Part shown: positions 47,982 to 56,352 of the stretch, piece after piece
Numbering within the stretch: the stretch's first letter is position 1
How the letters are laid out: every line of letters begins with the position of its first letter
Source: Microbacterium sp. oral taxon 186 str. F0373
GTDB lineage: Bacteria; Actinomycetota; Actinomycetes; Actinomycetales; Microbacteriaceae
Reading direction: 5' to 3'
Assembly (NCBI RefSeq): GCF_000411455.1
Contig: NZ_KE150457.1
Location: 386,962 to 450,961, forward strand
DNA length: 64,000 nt
The notes under the pieces: model-generated
Databases searched by the model: none
What the model was told of the DNA's origin: nothing
Seen by the model: the letters and a program-made list of their open reading frames with translations, nothing else
Translations under genes and position numbers: made by a program

Positions 47982-49595
47982 TCATAGCCTCGGTCGGTCG
48001 GCGGGGTGTGCCGTGTCGCCCGCCCGCGTGCGGGCACGGTGTGAGAGGCCGGCCGCTGCGAGAGCAACGCTGGAGGCAAGGACGAGGACACAGGTGAGCC
48101 AGGGGCCGAGCACGGTCGACGGGGTGAGCCCAGTGCGCAGCGGGACGGTGCTGATCGAGGCGCCGGCGGTGTCGACACCGACGCTCTCGAGGGTGGCGCC
48201 GTCTGGGGCGATCACCTGACTGGTTCCCACTGTCGAGACGTTGACGACTGCGCGGCCCGTCTCGACGGCGCGCATGCGGGCGAACGCGAGTTGCTGAAGA
48301 TTCTCGCCTGTTCCACGGAAGTCGGCGTTGTTGGTCTGAAACACGAACAGCTGCGCACCCTGCTTGGCGCCGGCCCAGATGACGGTGTCGTAGATCACGT
48401 CGAAGCAGATCGCCAGCCCGACTCGGACGTCGCCGACCTCCATGAGCGGCGAATTGGTGCCGGGGGTGTATTCGCGTTGAATCAGGCCGACGAGGTCCGG
48501 GGCGAGCAGTTCGTAGAACCACCGGTCCGGCACGTATTCGCCGAACGGCACCGGGTTGACCTTGTCATGCCATTGCCGGTCCGCGGGATCCGCGGTCCAC
48601 AGCAGGGAGGTGTTGAAGACAGCGCCGCCGCGAGTCGTGGCGGCATTCATCAACAGCGGTGCTTCCGCTGCCTTTACGACCCGGTCAAGCGCCGCAGCGG
48701 CGCGGGCGTCGCTGAGTGGATCGGCGTCGACACCTCCTTCCGGCCAGGCCAGCAGATCCATCGGTTGCCCGTACAAGGGGCGCGTAGCGGTGGTCTGCGC
48801 GGCGAGGACGTCACCGGGTGCCTTCACGTCGAAGTATCCCGTGGGGCCGTTACCCTGCACCCACCCGACACGAAACGCGCCGGCAGAGGTGGTGGGGAAC
48901 TGCGGCGTCACGACCAATAGAACGACGACAACGCCGACGGGGATCAGGCCACGGACGAATCGTAATCCGCCCGCACGCAGCCACTGCACTACAGCGGCAC
49001 ACATCGTCACCACGAGAAACGACAAGCCGGTAGCTCCCGTCCAGGACGCGACCTCGACGAACGGGCCGCCGACCTGTGTCATCCCCACACGCGCCCACGG
49101 GAAGCCCGAGTAGGGCCACGCCCCCATCACCACCTCGCGGGAAGCCCACAGCCCTCCGATCAGCAGCGGTAGCGCAAGCAGCTGCACTGCGCCACGTGGT
49201 CGGTGACGGACAGTCCACCGGTAAGCAAGCGCGATCGGCACCGCGCCCAACCCGAACAAGACCGCTTCCACTCCGGCGAGGGCAATCCACGGCACCGGGC
49301 CGAGGAACTCCCCCACCCACACCAAGTGGGTGGTGAAGAAGACGGTCCCGAAGACAGCGCCAGCGAGCAGCGCCCCGCCGATGTTGCGGCCGATCAGTGT
49401 TAGCAGGGCGAGCGTGACACTGACGAAAGTCAGCGGCCACCACTCGACCGGCGGGGACCCCAGATTCAGGAGGAACCCGGCAGCGCCCGCTACTAGCACC
49501 GCTGCCCAGAGCGGCATCGACCAAGACGGTGCATGCTGTGGCGGGCCAGGTTCTGCCGCGGTAGCAGGGGCGGGAGAAAGCAATGTCATGTGCAT
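47982..49595 (-). CDS. lnt: Apolipoprotein N-acyltransferase
   Basis: 537 residues. About seven N-terminal membrane segments precede the nitrilase-type domain with the catalytic triad: LLAWPEGGVD (Glu), WHDKVNPVPFGEYVP (Lys) and GLAICFDVIYD (Cys). A final membrane segment and basic tail follow. It adds the N-terminal acyl chain to lipoproteins at the outer face of the membrane. It is the last gene of the island operon, with its ATG overlapping the ctaG stop by one base. Its stop codon is 20 bases from the left repeat. It is probably an extra copy beside a core gene. Confidence 0.92.
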   Translation of the reverse strand: MHMTLLSPAPATAAEPGPPQHAPSWSMPLWAAVLVAGAAGFLLNLGSPPVEWWPLTFVSVTLALLTLIGRNIGGALLAGAVFGTVFFTTHLVWVGEFLGPVPWIALAGVEAVLFGLGAVPIALAYRWTVRHRPRGAVQLLALPLLIGGLWASREVVMGAWPYSGFPWARVGMTQVGGPFVEVASWTGATGLSFLVVTMCAAVVQWLRAGGLRFVRGLIPVGVVVVLLVVTPQFPTTSAGAFRVGWVQGNGPTGYFDVKAPGDVLAAQTTATRPLYGQPMDLLAWPEGGVDADPLSDARAAAALDRVVKAAEAPLLMNAATTRGGAVFNTSLLWTADPADRQWHDKVNPVPFGEYVPDRWFYELLAPDLVGLIQREYTPGTNSPLMEVGDVRVGLAICFDVIYDTVIWAGAKQGAQLFVFQTNNADFRGTGENLQQLAFARMRAVETGRAVVNVSTVGTSQVIAPDGATLESVGVDTAGASISTVPLRTGLTPSTVLGPWLTCVLVLASSVALAAAGLSHRARTRAGDTAHPADRPRL

Positions 49596-50533
49596 CAGGT
49601 GTCTTTCTGGTGCAGTCGGGCCAGGTAGTCGTTGTACGCGTCAAACTCGGGGTCGCCGTGGGCGTCGGCGCGTCGGTCGGCGGCCGACGCCTGGGCGGTG
49701 TCCTCACGAAACCAGCGGTGCATCACGTAGATAAGCATTAGAAGGGTCGGAGCTTCTCCGTAGGACCACGCCAAGCCTCCGGCGAGGCGTTGGTCTTCGA
49801 TCGGGTCTACTCCCAGCGCGCTTGTCGGACCAGTGAACACTTGCACGAGGGTGCTGGTCGCCATCATCAGGAACACGCCAAAGAACGCGTGCAGGGCGGC
49901 TTCGGCGAACACATCCAGGGCTCGTCCACCGTGGCTCATCCGTACCGGGAGCGGGTCCGAGGACAGGATCGGAATGGTGAACAGCATCCCCGCGACCAGG
50001 AACCCGATCTCGAGGAGGGTGTGGCCGGTGACGGTGGACAGGATCGGGTCGGCGAAGTTCGCCAGGTAGAGGCCGTAGAAGGCAGCCAGATACAACGGGA
50101 CTGCTAGCCACGGGCCAAGCAGCCACCGGGCGATTCGACTGCGTAGCCCCGCGTGTGCCGCACGCAGAATCAGGAGGCCAGCGCCATGGTGGGGGGTGGC
50201 GCGCAGGAGCAGTGTGCCGGGAGAACCCAGAACCAGCAGCGGAGGGATTGTCATCATCAAGGTGAGCTGTTGGAACATGAACACCGAAAGCAACGCGTAC
50301 CCGTATCCCTCGACCCCGAGCCCGGTGACCGCTGCGAGGCCTATGCAGCCGAGCAGGAAGCTGACCGCGCGCCATGCCGGCCATGGCCGCCCGCGCGCCC
50401 ACAGCCGAATCGCGCCTGCCAGGTACGCGGCGGCGAGGAGGCCGGCCAGCACCGGCAGCACAGGCAGCGGCAGCGGCAGCGGGCTGAGGAGACCGAGCAA
50501 TGTCGGCGGCGCCTCGGGCATCCAGTCGTTCAC
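49595..50533 (-). CDS. ctaG: Cytochrome c oxidase assembly protein, caa3_CtaG type
   Basis: 312 residues from a GTG start, with about seven to nine membrane segments. Family features include MFQQLTLMMTIPPLLVLGSPGTLLLRA, HTLLEIGFLVAGMLFTIPIL, and the C-terminal GLAWSYGEAPTLLMLIYVMHRWFREDT. The caa3_CtaG family helps assemble the copper site of terminal oxidases and is also found in copper-handling loci beside CopC/CopD. The context with CopC points to copper supply. It follows the zinc-ribbon gene by 21 bases. Confidence 0.85.
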   Translation of the reverse strand: MNDWMPEAPPTLLGLLSPLPLPLPVLPVLAGLLAAAYLAGAIRLWARGRPWPAWRAVSFLLGCIGLAAVTGLGVEGYGYALLSVFMFQQLTLMMTIPPLLVLGSPGTLLLRATPHHGAGLLILRAAHAGLRSRIARWLLGPWLAVPLYLAAFYGLYLANFADPILSTVTGHTLLEIGFLVAGMLFTIPILSSDPLPVRMSHGGRALDVFAEAALHAFFGVFLMMATSTLVQVFTGPTSALGVDPIEDQRLAGGLAWSYGEAPTLLMLIYVMHRWFREDTAQASAADRRADAHGDPEFDAYNDYLARLHQKDT

Positions 50534-50554
50534 AATGTCATCTCTGTGCGGTGA

Positions 50555-50836
50555 TCAGAAGTCGAAGAGGTCGCCGAGGAACCCCTCCCGACGGCGTTTC
50601 CCTCCCCGGTCGTGACGGGAATCGCCTCGGCTCTGCGGGTAGTCATCACGGCCGTGATGGGAGTCGCGTGACTGTGGTGCGTGGTATTCAGGTGCGCGGG
50701 TGTCGGCGGCGCGGTCGAGGATCTTGTCCAGTTCGCCGCGGTCTAGCCAGACGCCGCGACACTGCGGGCAGTAGTCGATCTCGACACCGGAGCGTTCGGT
50801 GATCACCAGCAGCGTGCCGTCAATGGGGCCTTTCAT
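50555..50836 (-). CDS. TFIIB-type zinc-ribbon protein
   Basis: 93 residues. One zinc ribbon of the zf-TFIIB family is present: the second Cys pair and family signature are DYCPQCRGVWLDRGELDKIL, while the first Cys pair of the usual motif is replaced by MKGPIDGTLLVI. The C-terminal half is rich in His, Arg and Asp with repeated SRD/HHGRDD segments, a possible metal-binding tail, ending GDLFDF. Its start overlaps resB by 17 bases. Function unknown. Confidence 0.8.
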   Translation of the reverse strand: MKGPIDGTLLVITERSGVEIDYCPQCRGVWLDRGELDKILDRAADTRAPEYHAPQSRDSHHGRDDYPQSRGDSRHDRGGKRRREGFLGDLFDF

Positions 50837-52550
50837 TGGGTTCTCCTTCGAGAAGGGTCGTGGTGATGACGCTCTTCAATGCGGCGGTGTGGTTAATTGC
50901 GATGTCGTGAACGGCTTTGTGGAGCGTGGGGTCTTCACCGCGTGCGAGGCCGGCATATTCGACGCGGACTCCCGCAGGGAGGGCGTGGGCCTTAATCCAC
51001 ACACGGCGGCGTGGAACGAACAGCCCGGCGAACAGCCCCACCGTCGCGAGGGTGGCGAAGGCGAGCACCCAGGCACCAGAGGGGTCGTTTTGGATCTGAA
51101 GCGACGCGAACCGCTTCACCGGTTCACCGGCCACCGCGGTGTCGTCTTCCCACGTGATCGTCCCCCACCCGTTGGGAAGATCAACGGTCGCACCGGGGGT
51201 GAGCTCGAGCGAGTCGGCGCCGGTGTCGGCACCGGTGTGCTGGGTGAGCCCGGCGACGTCGAGGGCGTACACGGACCGGGGGGTCCCGTCATCGATCCCG
51301 AGGTCGCCGCTGAACACGTTGAGAGTGAGCACCGGGTTGACCGCATCCGGGTACACCGATGTGAACGCGCCGGACGGAAGCACACCTTGGGTGGGGTAGA
51401 AGAACCCGACCAGGCCAAGCTGCTCAGGCATCCCATCCGGGACCTTAATGACTCCGAGGGACGTCATGAATGAGTCCTGCGGCAGGAACGGCTGCGATTC
51501 GCTGTACACGACTTCTCCGTCCGAGTTTCGGATGGTGAGGGTGGGTGCGTACCCGTTTCCGAGCAGGTAGATCCGGTCGCCGGAAACGGTGACCGGATAG
51601 TTGACGATGACGCTTTCGCTGCGGTCGTCCAGCCCGGGCTGGCGGATGGTCACGTCGGCGGAGAAGTCGCCTGCTTGCCCGGCGCCGGGGGTACCGGGGG
51701 GCTGATAGGTGACGCCGAACTCGTCAAGGGTCATCGAGTAGGGGGCCAGGCCGGTCCCGTCGATGAACCGGCCCGGATTGAAGGAGGAGTAGTCGCTGAG
51801 CGCGTTAACGAACGTGGTTCCTTCCACCACGACCCGCTGCCCGGTGTACGCGAACCCGCCGCCGATTCCGACCGAGAGCAGCACCCCGATCAGGGCGACG
51901 TGGAAGACCAGGTTCCCGGTTTCTCGCAGGTATCCGCGCTCCGCGGACACGGAAACCCATCCGCGGCCGTCGAACCGATGCACCCGATAGCCGGCGCGAC
52001 GCAGCTGCCGGCCCGCGAGCTCAATCGCTTCCTCCGCCGCACTGCCGGCCGACGTCCCCGCAGACACGGTGACCTCCTGGTAGTCAGGGAGGCGCGAGAG
52101 ACGGGCGGGGGTGCGGGGCGGCTGGGATCGAAGAGCTTTGTAATGATGCTTTGCACGGGGGATGACGCAGCCGATGAGGGAGATGAACAGCAAGAGGTAG
52201 ATCGCGGAGAACCAGGGCGACTGGTACACGTCGAACAACCCGAGCGCGTCAACGATGGGGAACACGTCCGGGTTGTCGCGTTCCCATTGGATGACACCGT
52301 TGGGGTCGGCGGTGCGTTGCGGGAACAGGGATCCTGGTACGGCGGCGATCGCGAGGAACAGCAGCAGCACCAGGGCGGTGCGCATGCTGGTCAGTTGCCG
52401 CCACACCCACCTCGCCCAGCCAACCACTCCGAGCGCAGGCGAGATCACATCCGCGGCACTGTCACGATCGTCGATGTCGGCGTGGTCGCGGGGTCGAAGC
52501 GGATCGACCGCCTCGTTCGTCGTCTCGGTCTCAGAGTGGAAGCGGGACAT
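50820..52550 (-). CDS. resB: Cytochrome c biogenesis protein ResB
   Basis: 576 residues. An acidic cytoplasmic N-terminus precedes three membrane segments (LTSMRTALVLLLFLAIAAVPGSLFPQR, SPWFSAIYLLLFISLIGCVIPR, LVFHVALIGVLLSVGIGGG), a large extracytoplasmic domain of about 300 residues and a final segment (AWVLAFATLATVGLFAGLFVPRRR). This is the ResB/Ccs1 layout of system II cytochrome c maturation. Its essential partner CcsA/ResC is not in the island. It overlaps ccdA by 20 bases. Confidence 0.92.
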   Translation of the reverse strand: MSRFHSETETTNEAVDPLRPRDHADIDDRDSAADVISPALGVVGWARWVWRQLTSMRTALVLLLFLAIAAVPGSLFPQRTADPNGVIQWERDNPDVFPIVDALGLFDVYQSPWFSAIYLLLFISLIGCVIPRAKHHYKALRSQPPRTPARLSRLPDYQEVTVSAGTSAGSAAEEAIELAGRQLRRAGYRVHRFDGRGWVSVSAERGYLRETGNLVFHVALIGVLLSVGIGGGFAYTGQRVVVEGTTFVNALSDYSSFNPGRFIDGTGLAPYSMTLDEFGVTYQPPGTPGAGQAGDFSADVTIRQPGLDDRSESVIVNYPVTVSGDRIYLLGNGYAPTLTIRNSDGEVVYSESQPFLPQDSFMTSLGVIKVPDGMPEQLGLVGFFYPTQGVLPSGAFTSVYPDAVNPVLTLNVFSGDLGIDDGTPRSVYALDVAGLTQHTGADTGADSLELTPGATVDLPNGWGTITWEDDTAVAGEPVKRFASLQIQNDPSGAWVLAFATLATVGLFAGLFVPRRRVWIKAHALPAGVRVEYAGLARGEDPTLHKAVHDIAINHTAALKSVITTTLLEGEPNERPH

Positions 52551-53298
52551 TGATCACCACCTGCTGCAGGGCCGACATCAGCGCCGTCCAGAGTCCGGTG
52601 ACCATCAGCACTCCGAGGACGATGAGCATCACCCCGCCGGCGATGTTCAGAGCGCGGACGTGGCGGCGCAGGAATGTCACGGACCGAGATGCCCACCCCC
52701 AGCCGGCAGCGAGGATGAGGAACGGGATCCCCAGGCCGAGGGAATAGGCAAGGCCGAGCAGGCCCGCGCGCGCGGGGTCGCCGAGGTTCCAGGACATCGA
52801 GATGATCGCGGCGAGGGTAGGACCGATGCAGGGCGTCCATCCGACACCGAGGGCAAAGCCGAGCAGGGGTGCCCCGAGCAGCCCAGCGCGACTGCGGGTG
52901 CGAGGGCGAAGAGTGCGTTGGGTGAGCCCGAACAGGCCGACGAACACCAGCCCGAGGAGGATGATGACCACCCCGAACACCCGGGTGAGGACGTTCGCGT
53001 ATTGCAGCAGCAGGACCCCGAAGGTGCCGCCGAGAACGGTGACTGCCACGAAAACCGCGGTGAACCCGGCGATGAATAGCGTCACACCCAGAAGGAGCCG
53101 AGCACGTTCTGCACGCACGGTCGTTCCAAGCCCACTCGACGTGGGTCCAGCGTCGGTGGCCGTGCTGCCGAGGTAGCCGAGGTAGCCGGGCACGAGCGGC
53201 AATACGCATGGGGAGAGGAACGACATAAGCCCGGCGAGCATCGCGATCGGGATAGCCACCCAGAGGGCACCGTCGACGATCGTCATCCCCGGATTCAT
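52531..53298 (-). CDS. ccdA: Thiol:disulfide interchange membrane protein CcdA
   Basis: 255 residues with six or seven membrane segments. The two redox-active motifs are present: FLSPCVLPLVPGYLGYL near residue 30 and GWTPCIGPTLAA near residue 150. CcdA moves electrons from cytoplasmic thioredoxin across the membrane to extracytoplasmic thioredoxin-like proteins, here presumably TlpA from the gene just upstream. The start overlaps the tlpA stop by 4 bases. Confidence 0.94.
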   Translation of the reverse strand: MNPGMTIVDGALWVAIPIAMLAGLMSFLSPCVLPLVPGYLGYLGSTATDAGPTSSGLGTTVRAERARLLLGVTLFIAGFTAVFVAVTVLGGTFGVLLLQYANVLTRVFGVVIILLGLVFVGLFGLTQRTLRPRTRSRAGLLGAPLLGFALGVGWTPCIGPTLAAIISMSWNLGDPARAGLLGLAYSLGLGIPFLILAAGWGWASRSVTFLRRHVRALNIAGGVMLIVLGVLMVTGLWTALMSALQQVVINVPLPL

Positions 53299-53903
53299 GG
53301 GTTGTCTTCCGCGAGGACGTCGGCGACAAGGGTGGAGAGAATGGACGCAGCGGCCAGTTGTCCGATGATGCGGGCGGCGACTCTCCCGTCACGGTCGATG
53401 ACAAGGGTGGTGGGGGTGGCTTGGATGGGCGTGACCTGTGCGAAGGCGAGTTTGACCTGTCCGTCGTTCACATCGATCACACTCGGGTACGTGATGTTGT
53501 TATCACGGGCGAAGGACAGCGCGGTGGCGGGCTGATCGTAGGTGTTCACTCCGAGGAACGCGACACCCTGATCCTGGTAGTCCTGCCACACCTCTTCCAG
53601 GAACGGCGCTTCCACGATGCACGGCCCGCACGCGGCATACCAGAAGTTCACGACCAGCACCCCACCCCGGTAGTCGCCGCTGGTCACCGTGTCACCGGTC
53701 TCGGTGACACCCTCGAACACGACCGGCTCGCCCCGTTCCGTTTCCGGGATCTCCACGACTTGGAAGTCGCCCGAGATGTAGCCTTTCTCGGTGCCATCGC
53801 GATACTGCTGAGCGAGGGAGTCGTCCGCCGCGCACCCGGTCAGCGCCGCGGCCGCGAGAAGCAAGGCGACAGCAGCCCGGGTCCGGCCTCTGACGGTGGT
53901 CAC
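53295..53903 (-). CDS. TlpA/ResA-like thioredoxin lipoprotein
   Basis: 202 residues from GTG 53903, whose first bases overlap the upstream stop (GTGA). The lipobox is AALTGC (Cys about residue 24). The thioredoxin fold carries the redox motif WYAACGPC and the cis-Pro region TPTTLVIDRDGRV. It reduces disulfides outside the membrane, receiving electrons from CcdA, as ResA does for apocytochrome c or other Cys proteins. Confidence 0.9.
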   Translation of the reverse strand: MTTVRGRTRAAVALLLAAAALTGCAADDSLAQQYRDGTEKGYISGDFQVVEIPETERGEPVVFEGVTETGDTVTSGDYRGGVLVVNFWYAACGPCIVEAPFLEEVWQDYQDQGVAFLGVNTYDQPATALSFARDNNITYPSVIDVNDGQVKLAFAQVTPIQATPTTLVIDRDGRVAARIIGQLAAASILSTLVADVLAEDNP

Positions 53904-54235
53904 GGACGGCGCACTTTGATCAGCGCACCAGCGACGAGGAACACCACGGCTGCGGCCGGTTGCGCGGCCGTCCACACTGGCCCTGCGAACGGGAACGGGA
54001 ATACCGGGTTCCAGATCACCACGATCATCGCGAACACGGGCACCCACCACCACTGCCGCGCCTGCACCGCGAACCACGCGACGATCGCACCCAGGATGGC
54101 CGTGAGGAACAGCACCCCAAGGAACCAGTCGTTGCCCATGAGCGCAGGGGCAACGAACAGGGCGGCCGCGGCGAGCATGCTAGGCGCGAGCGCGTTGCGC
54201 TGGTAGGTCGACGGGGTCCGCTGTTTCGCCGTCAT
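53900..54235 (-). CDS. DUF6804 small membrane protein
   Basis: 111 residues, with four hydrophobic segments. It contains TYQRNALAPSMLAAAALFVAPALMG, AWFAVQARQWWWVPVFAMIVVIWNPVFPFPF and GPVWTAAQPAAAVVFLVAGALIK. The Trp-rich VWNPVFPF stretch is characteristic of the family; its function is unknown. It overlaps both lspA and tlpA by 4 bases. Confidence 0.8.
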   Translation of the reverse strand: MTAKQRTPSTYQRNALAPSMLAAAALFVAPALMGNDWFLGVLFLTAILGAIVAWFAVQARQWWWVPVFAMIVVIWNPVFPFPFAGPVWTAAQPAAAVVFLVAGALIKVRRP

Positions 54236-54768
54236 CGTCCCACCTCCAGCATGGGAGCCGTGGCCGTGTGATCGCCCTCGGCCGTTGTGCGGGTGCGCTG
54301 GCGACGAATCCAGAGACTTCCGGCCAGGACCATCACGCCGGCGCCGAGAGCAACGTCGGCGAAGTTCCCGATGAACCAGTTGCCGTAGGCGAGGAAGTCA
54401 GTCACATGGCCACGGCCGAACGCGGGCGGGGCGAAAAGGCGGTCGATGAGATTACCCATCGCACCGCCGAGGATCAGCCCTACCCCGACTGCCCACCCGG
54501 TTGTGCGGGCGCGAGCGGCAGCGACGATGAGCATGGCGGTCGCGGCCACTCCCAGGAGGGTGAGCAGCCACGTTGCCCCCGATCCGAGCGACAAGAGCGC
54601 TCCAGGGTTGAAAGCCAGCTGCAGACCGAGAAGATCACCCAGCAGCGGGATCCGCTGGTACTCACTCAGCACGGTCAGCGCGGCCGCCTTGCTGGACTGA
54701 TCAATCATCACAACGGCTGCTGCCGCGATGCACGCGATGGCGAACCTGCGTGCCTGGTTACGACTCAT
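54232..54768 (-). CDS. lspA: Lipoprotein signal peptidase II
   Basis: 178 residues from ATG 54768, with four membrane segments. Catalytic Asp motifs are GGAMGNLIDRLF and IGNFADVALGAG; DQSSKAAA near the N-terminus is also conserved. It cleaves prolipoprotein signal peptides. The CopC stop region overlaps by 11 bases. An lspA homologue beside cad genes is known in Listeria (lspB with cadAC), so the association with metal efflux has a precedent. Confidence 0.93.
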   Translation of the reverse strand: MSRNQARRFAIACIAAAAVVMIDQSSKAAALTVLSEYQRIPLLGDLLGLQLAFNPGALLSLGSGATWLLTLLGVAATAMLIVAAARARTTGWAVGVGLILGGAMGNLIDRLFAPPAFGRGHVTDFLAYGNWFIGNFADVALGAGVMVLAGSLWIRRQRTRTTAEGDHTATAPMLEVGR

Positions 54769-55435
54769 CGGTCGAGTCCTTCCCCGCGGTGGCATCCTGG
54801 GCTGATCGCGCGGCCCCGGCACGGTCGCGGCGTCGACGTTCCCGGCCGAGCATCAACACGATGACGAGGGCGGACCCGAGGATGATCACTCCGCCGACGG
54901 CAGCGAGGATCGGGAATGCGTCTCCGCCCCCGGAGGTCTCACCCCCGGACCCGTTGTCCGTGGACGTCTCGGTAGCGGTCGGGGACGGTGCGGGAGTTTG
55001 TGGAGCCGTGCTCGGGGTGACGGCCGGGCTGCTCGCGCCAGCCTCGTTGAGTTCGACGGTGTAGGTATATTCGCCGCTGATCGGATGACCATCGCTGGAG
55101 ACCACTTTCCACCGGACCGTGAACATCCCCGCGGGCGGGTCCGCGGCGAGGTGCTGAGTAATGGAGGTGGCATCCGCTGACGGCGGATCGGTGGCAATGT
55201 TCTGCCCGTCCGGTGCGATCACCTCGACGGCGGCGGATTGCATTCCCGCGATCAGTTCCCCGCTGAAGGAGAGGGTGATCTCCGCTGGTGATTCGGGGAC
55301 AGTTGTGTCGGCTTCCGGATAGGAGGAGACCAGTTCGTCGTGCGCTTGGGCGGGCGACGCCACAGCCAGCGTCAGTCCCGTTCCGAGGACGAGGGCAGCC
55401 AGGGTGGCGATGAGAGTGCGGCGGGGGTTACGCAT
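54758..55435 (-). CDS. copC: CopC-family copper-binding protein, membrane anchored
   Basis: 225 residues. After the signal peptide the mature N-terminus starts at HDELVSSYPEADTTV, giving the first His that CopC proteins use as a Cu(II) ligand; SSDGHPISGEYTYTV supplies the second His. A Pro/Ser/Thr linker, one membrane segment (FPILAAVGGVIILGSALVIVLML) and a basic tail follow. It binds copper outside the membrane and may pass it to CtaG. It overlaps the CDF gene by 8 bases. Confidence 0.9.
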   Translation of the reverse strand: MRNPRRTLIATLAALVLGTGLTLAVASPAQAHDELVSSYPEADTTVPESPAEITLSFSGELIAGMQSAAVEVIAPDGQNIATDPPSADATSITQHLAADPPAGMFTVRWKVVSSDGHPISGEYTYTVELNEAGASSPAVTPSTAPQTPAPSPTATETSTDNGSGGETSGGGDAFPILAAVGGVIILGSALVIVLMLGRERRRRDRAGAARSAQDATAGKDSTDES

Positions 55436-56339
55436 GGGTGGTGTGTTCTCCTGGGTGGGATTGCGGTTCGATCTGGAACGTGGCGTGCTCGATGTTCACT
55501 GGGAAGTGTTCGGCGACACATGTTTGGAGCGTTTGCAGCAGCCGGGCGGATTGTTCCGGTGTGAGGGTGTCGTCGACGACGACGTGCGCGGTCAGCGTGG
55601 GGAGGTCGGTGGAGACTTGCGATGCGTGCAGGTCGTGCACCGCGACCACTTGCGGGAGCTCGAGGATGTGCCGGCGTACCTCCGCCAGGTCAAGCCCGGG
55701 AGGGGTGGATTCGAGCAGGACGCTGCCGGATGCGCGGAGCAGGATGAAGGTGCGCGGGATGATCAGCAGAGCGATCAGGATGCCGGCGACTGCGTCTGCC
55801 TGGTACCAGCCGAGGGTGGCGATCAGGATGGCGCTGACGATGACGCCGACGGAGCCGAGTGCGTCGTTGAAGACCTCGAGGAACGCGGCGCGCATGTTCA
55901 GGTTCCGTGTGCGGCCGCTCATCAGCACGAGCAGGGACGCGATGTTCGCGACCAGCCCGACGATCCCGAAGAACAAGAGGCTGCCGGACGCGATCTCGGG
56001 TGGTTCGAACAAGCGCCGCACGCCCTCGACCAGGGCGAAGATTCCCACACCGAGCAGGAGGGCAGCCTGGGCGAGTGCGGCGAGCACTTCCGCGCGCCGT
56101 AATCCAAACGTGTACCGGTCAGACGGGGGCCGGTTCATCAGATGCGCGGCGGTGACCGCCATCGCCAGCCCGATCACGTCAGTCAGCATGTGCGCGGCAT
56201 CCACGAGCAGGGCGAGACTGCCGGTGATGACCGCGCCGATGACCTCGATCACGAACACGGATGCTGTGATGGAAAAGGCGATCAGCAACCTGTTCCGAGG
56301 GGTGGCCTCCCCCGTGTCGTGGCTGTGTCCAGCGCCCAT
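55428..56339 (-). CDS. Cation diffusion facilitator (CzcD-like Zn/Cd/Co exporter)
   Basis: 303 residues from ATG 56339, with GAGAGGG upstream. The His-rich N-terminus MGAGHSHD, six membrane segments, and the metal-site motifs LLVDAAHMLTDVIGLAM (segment II) and FLEVFNDALGSVGVIVSA (segment V) are typical. The cytoplasmic C-terminal domain is about 95 residues, ending HPGEHTTHA. It exports divalent metal in exchange for protons. The island promoter lies far upstream at cmtR. Confidence 0.92.
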   Translation of the reverse strand: MGAGHSHDTGEATPRNRLLIAFSITASVFVIEVIGAVITGSLALLVDAAHMLTDVIGLAMAVTAAHLMNRPPSDRYTFGLRRAEVLAALAQAALLLGVGIFALVEGVRRLFEPPEIASGSLLFFGIVGLVANIASLLVLMSGRTRNLNMRAAFLEVFNDALGSVGVIVSAILIATLGWYQADAVAGILIALLIIPRTFILLRASGSVLLESTPPGLDLAEVRRHILELPQVVAVHDLHASQVSTDLPTLTAHVVVDDTLTPEQSARLLQTLQTCVAEHFPVNIEHATFQIEPQSHPGEHTTHA

Positions 56340-56352
56340 GATTATCCCTCTC

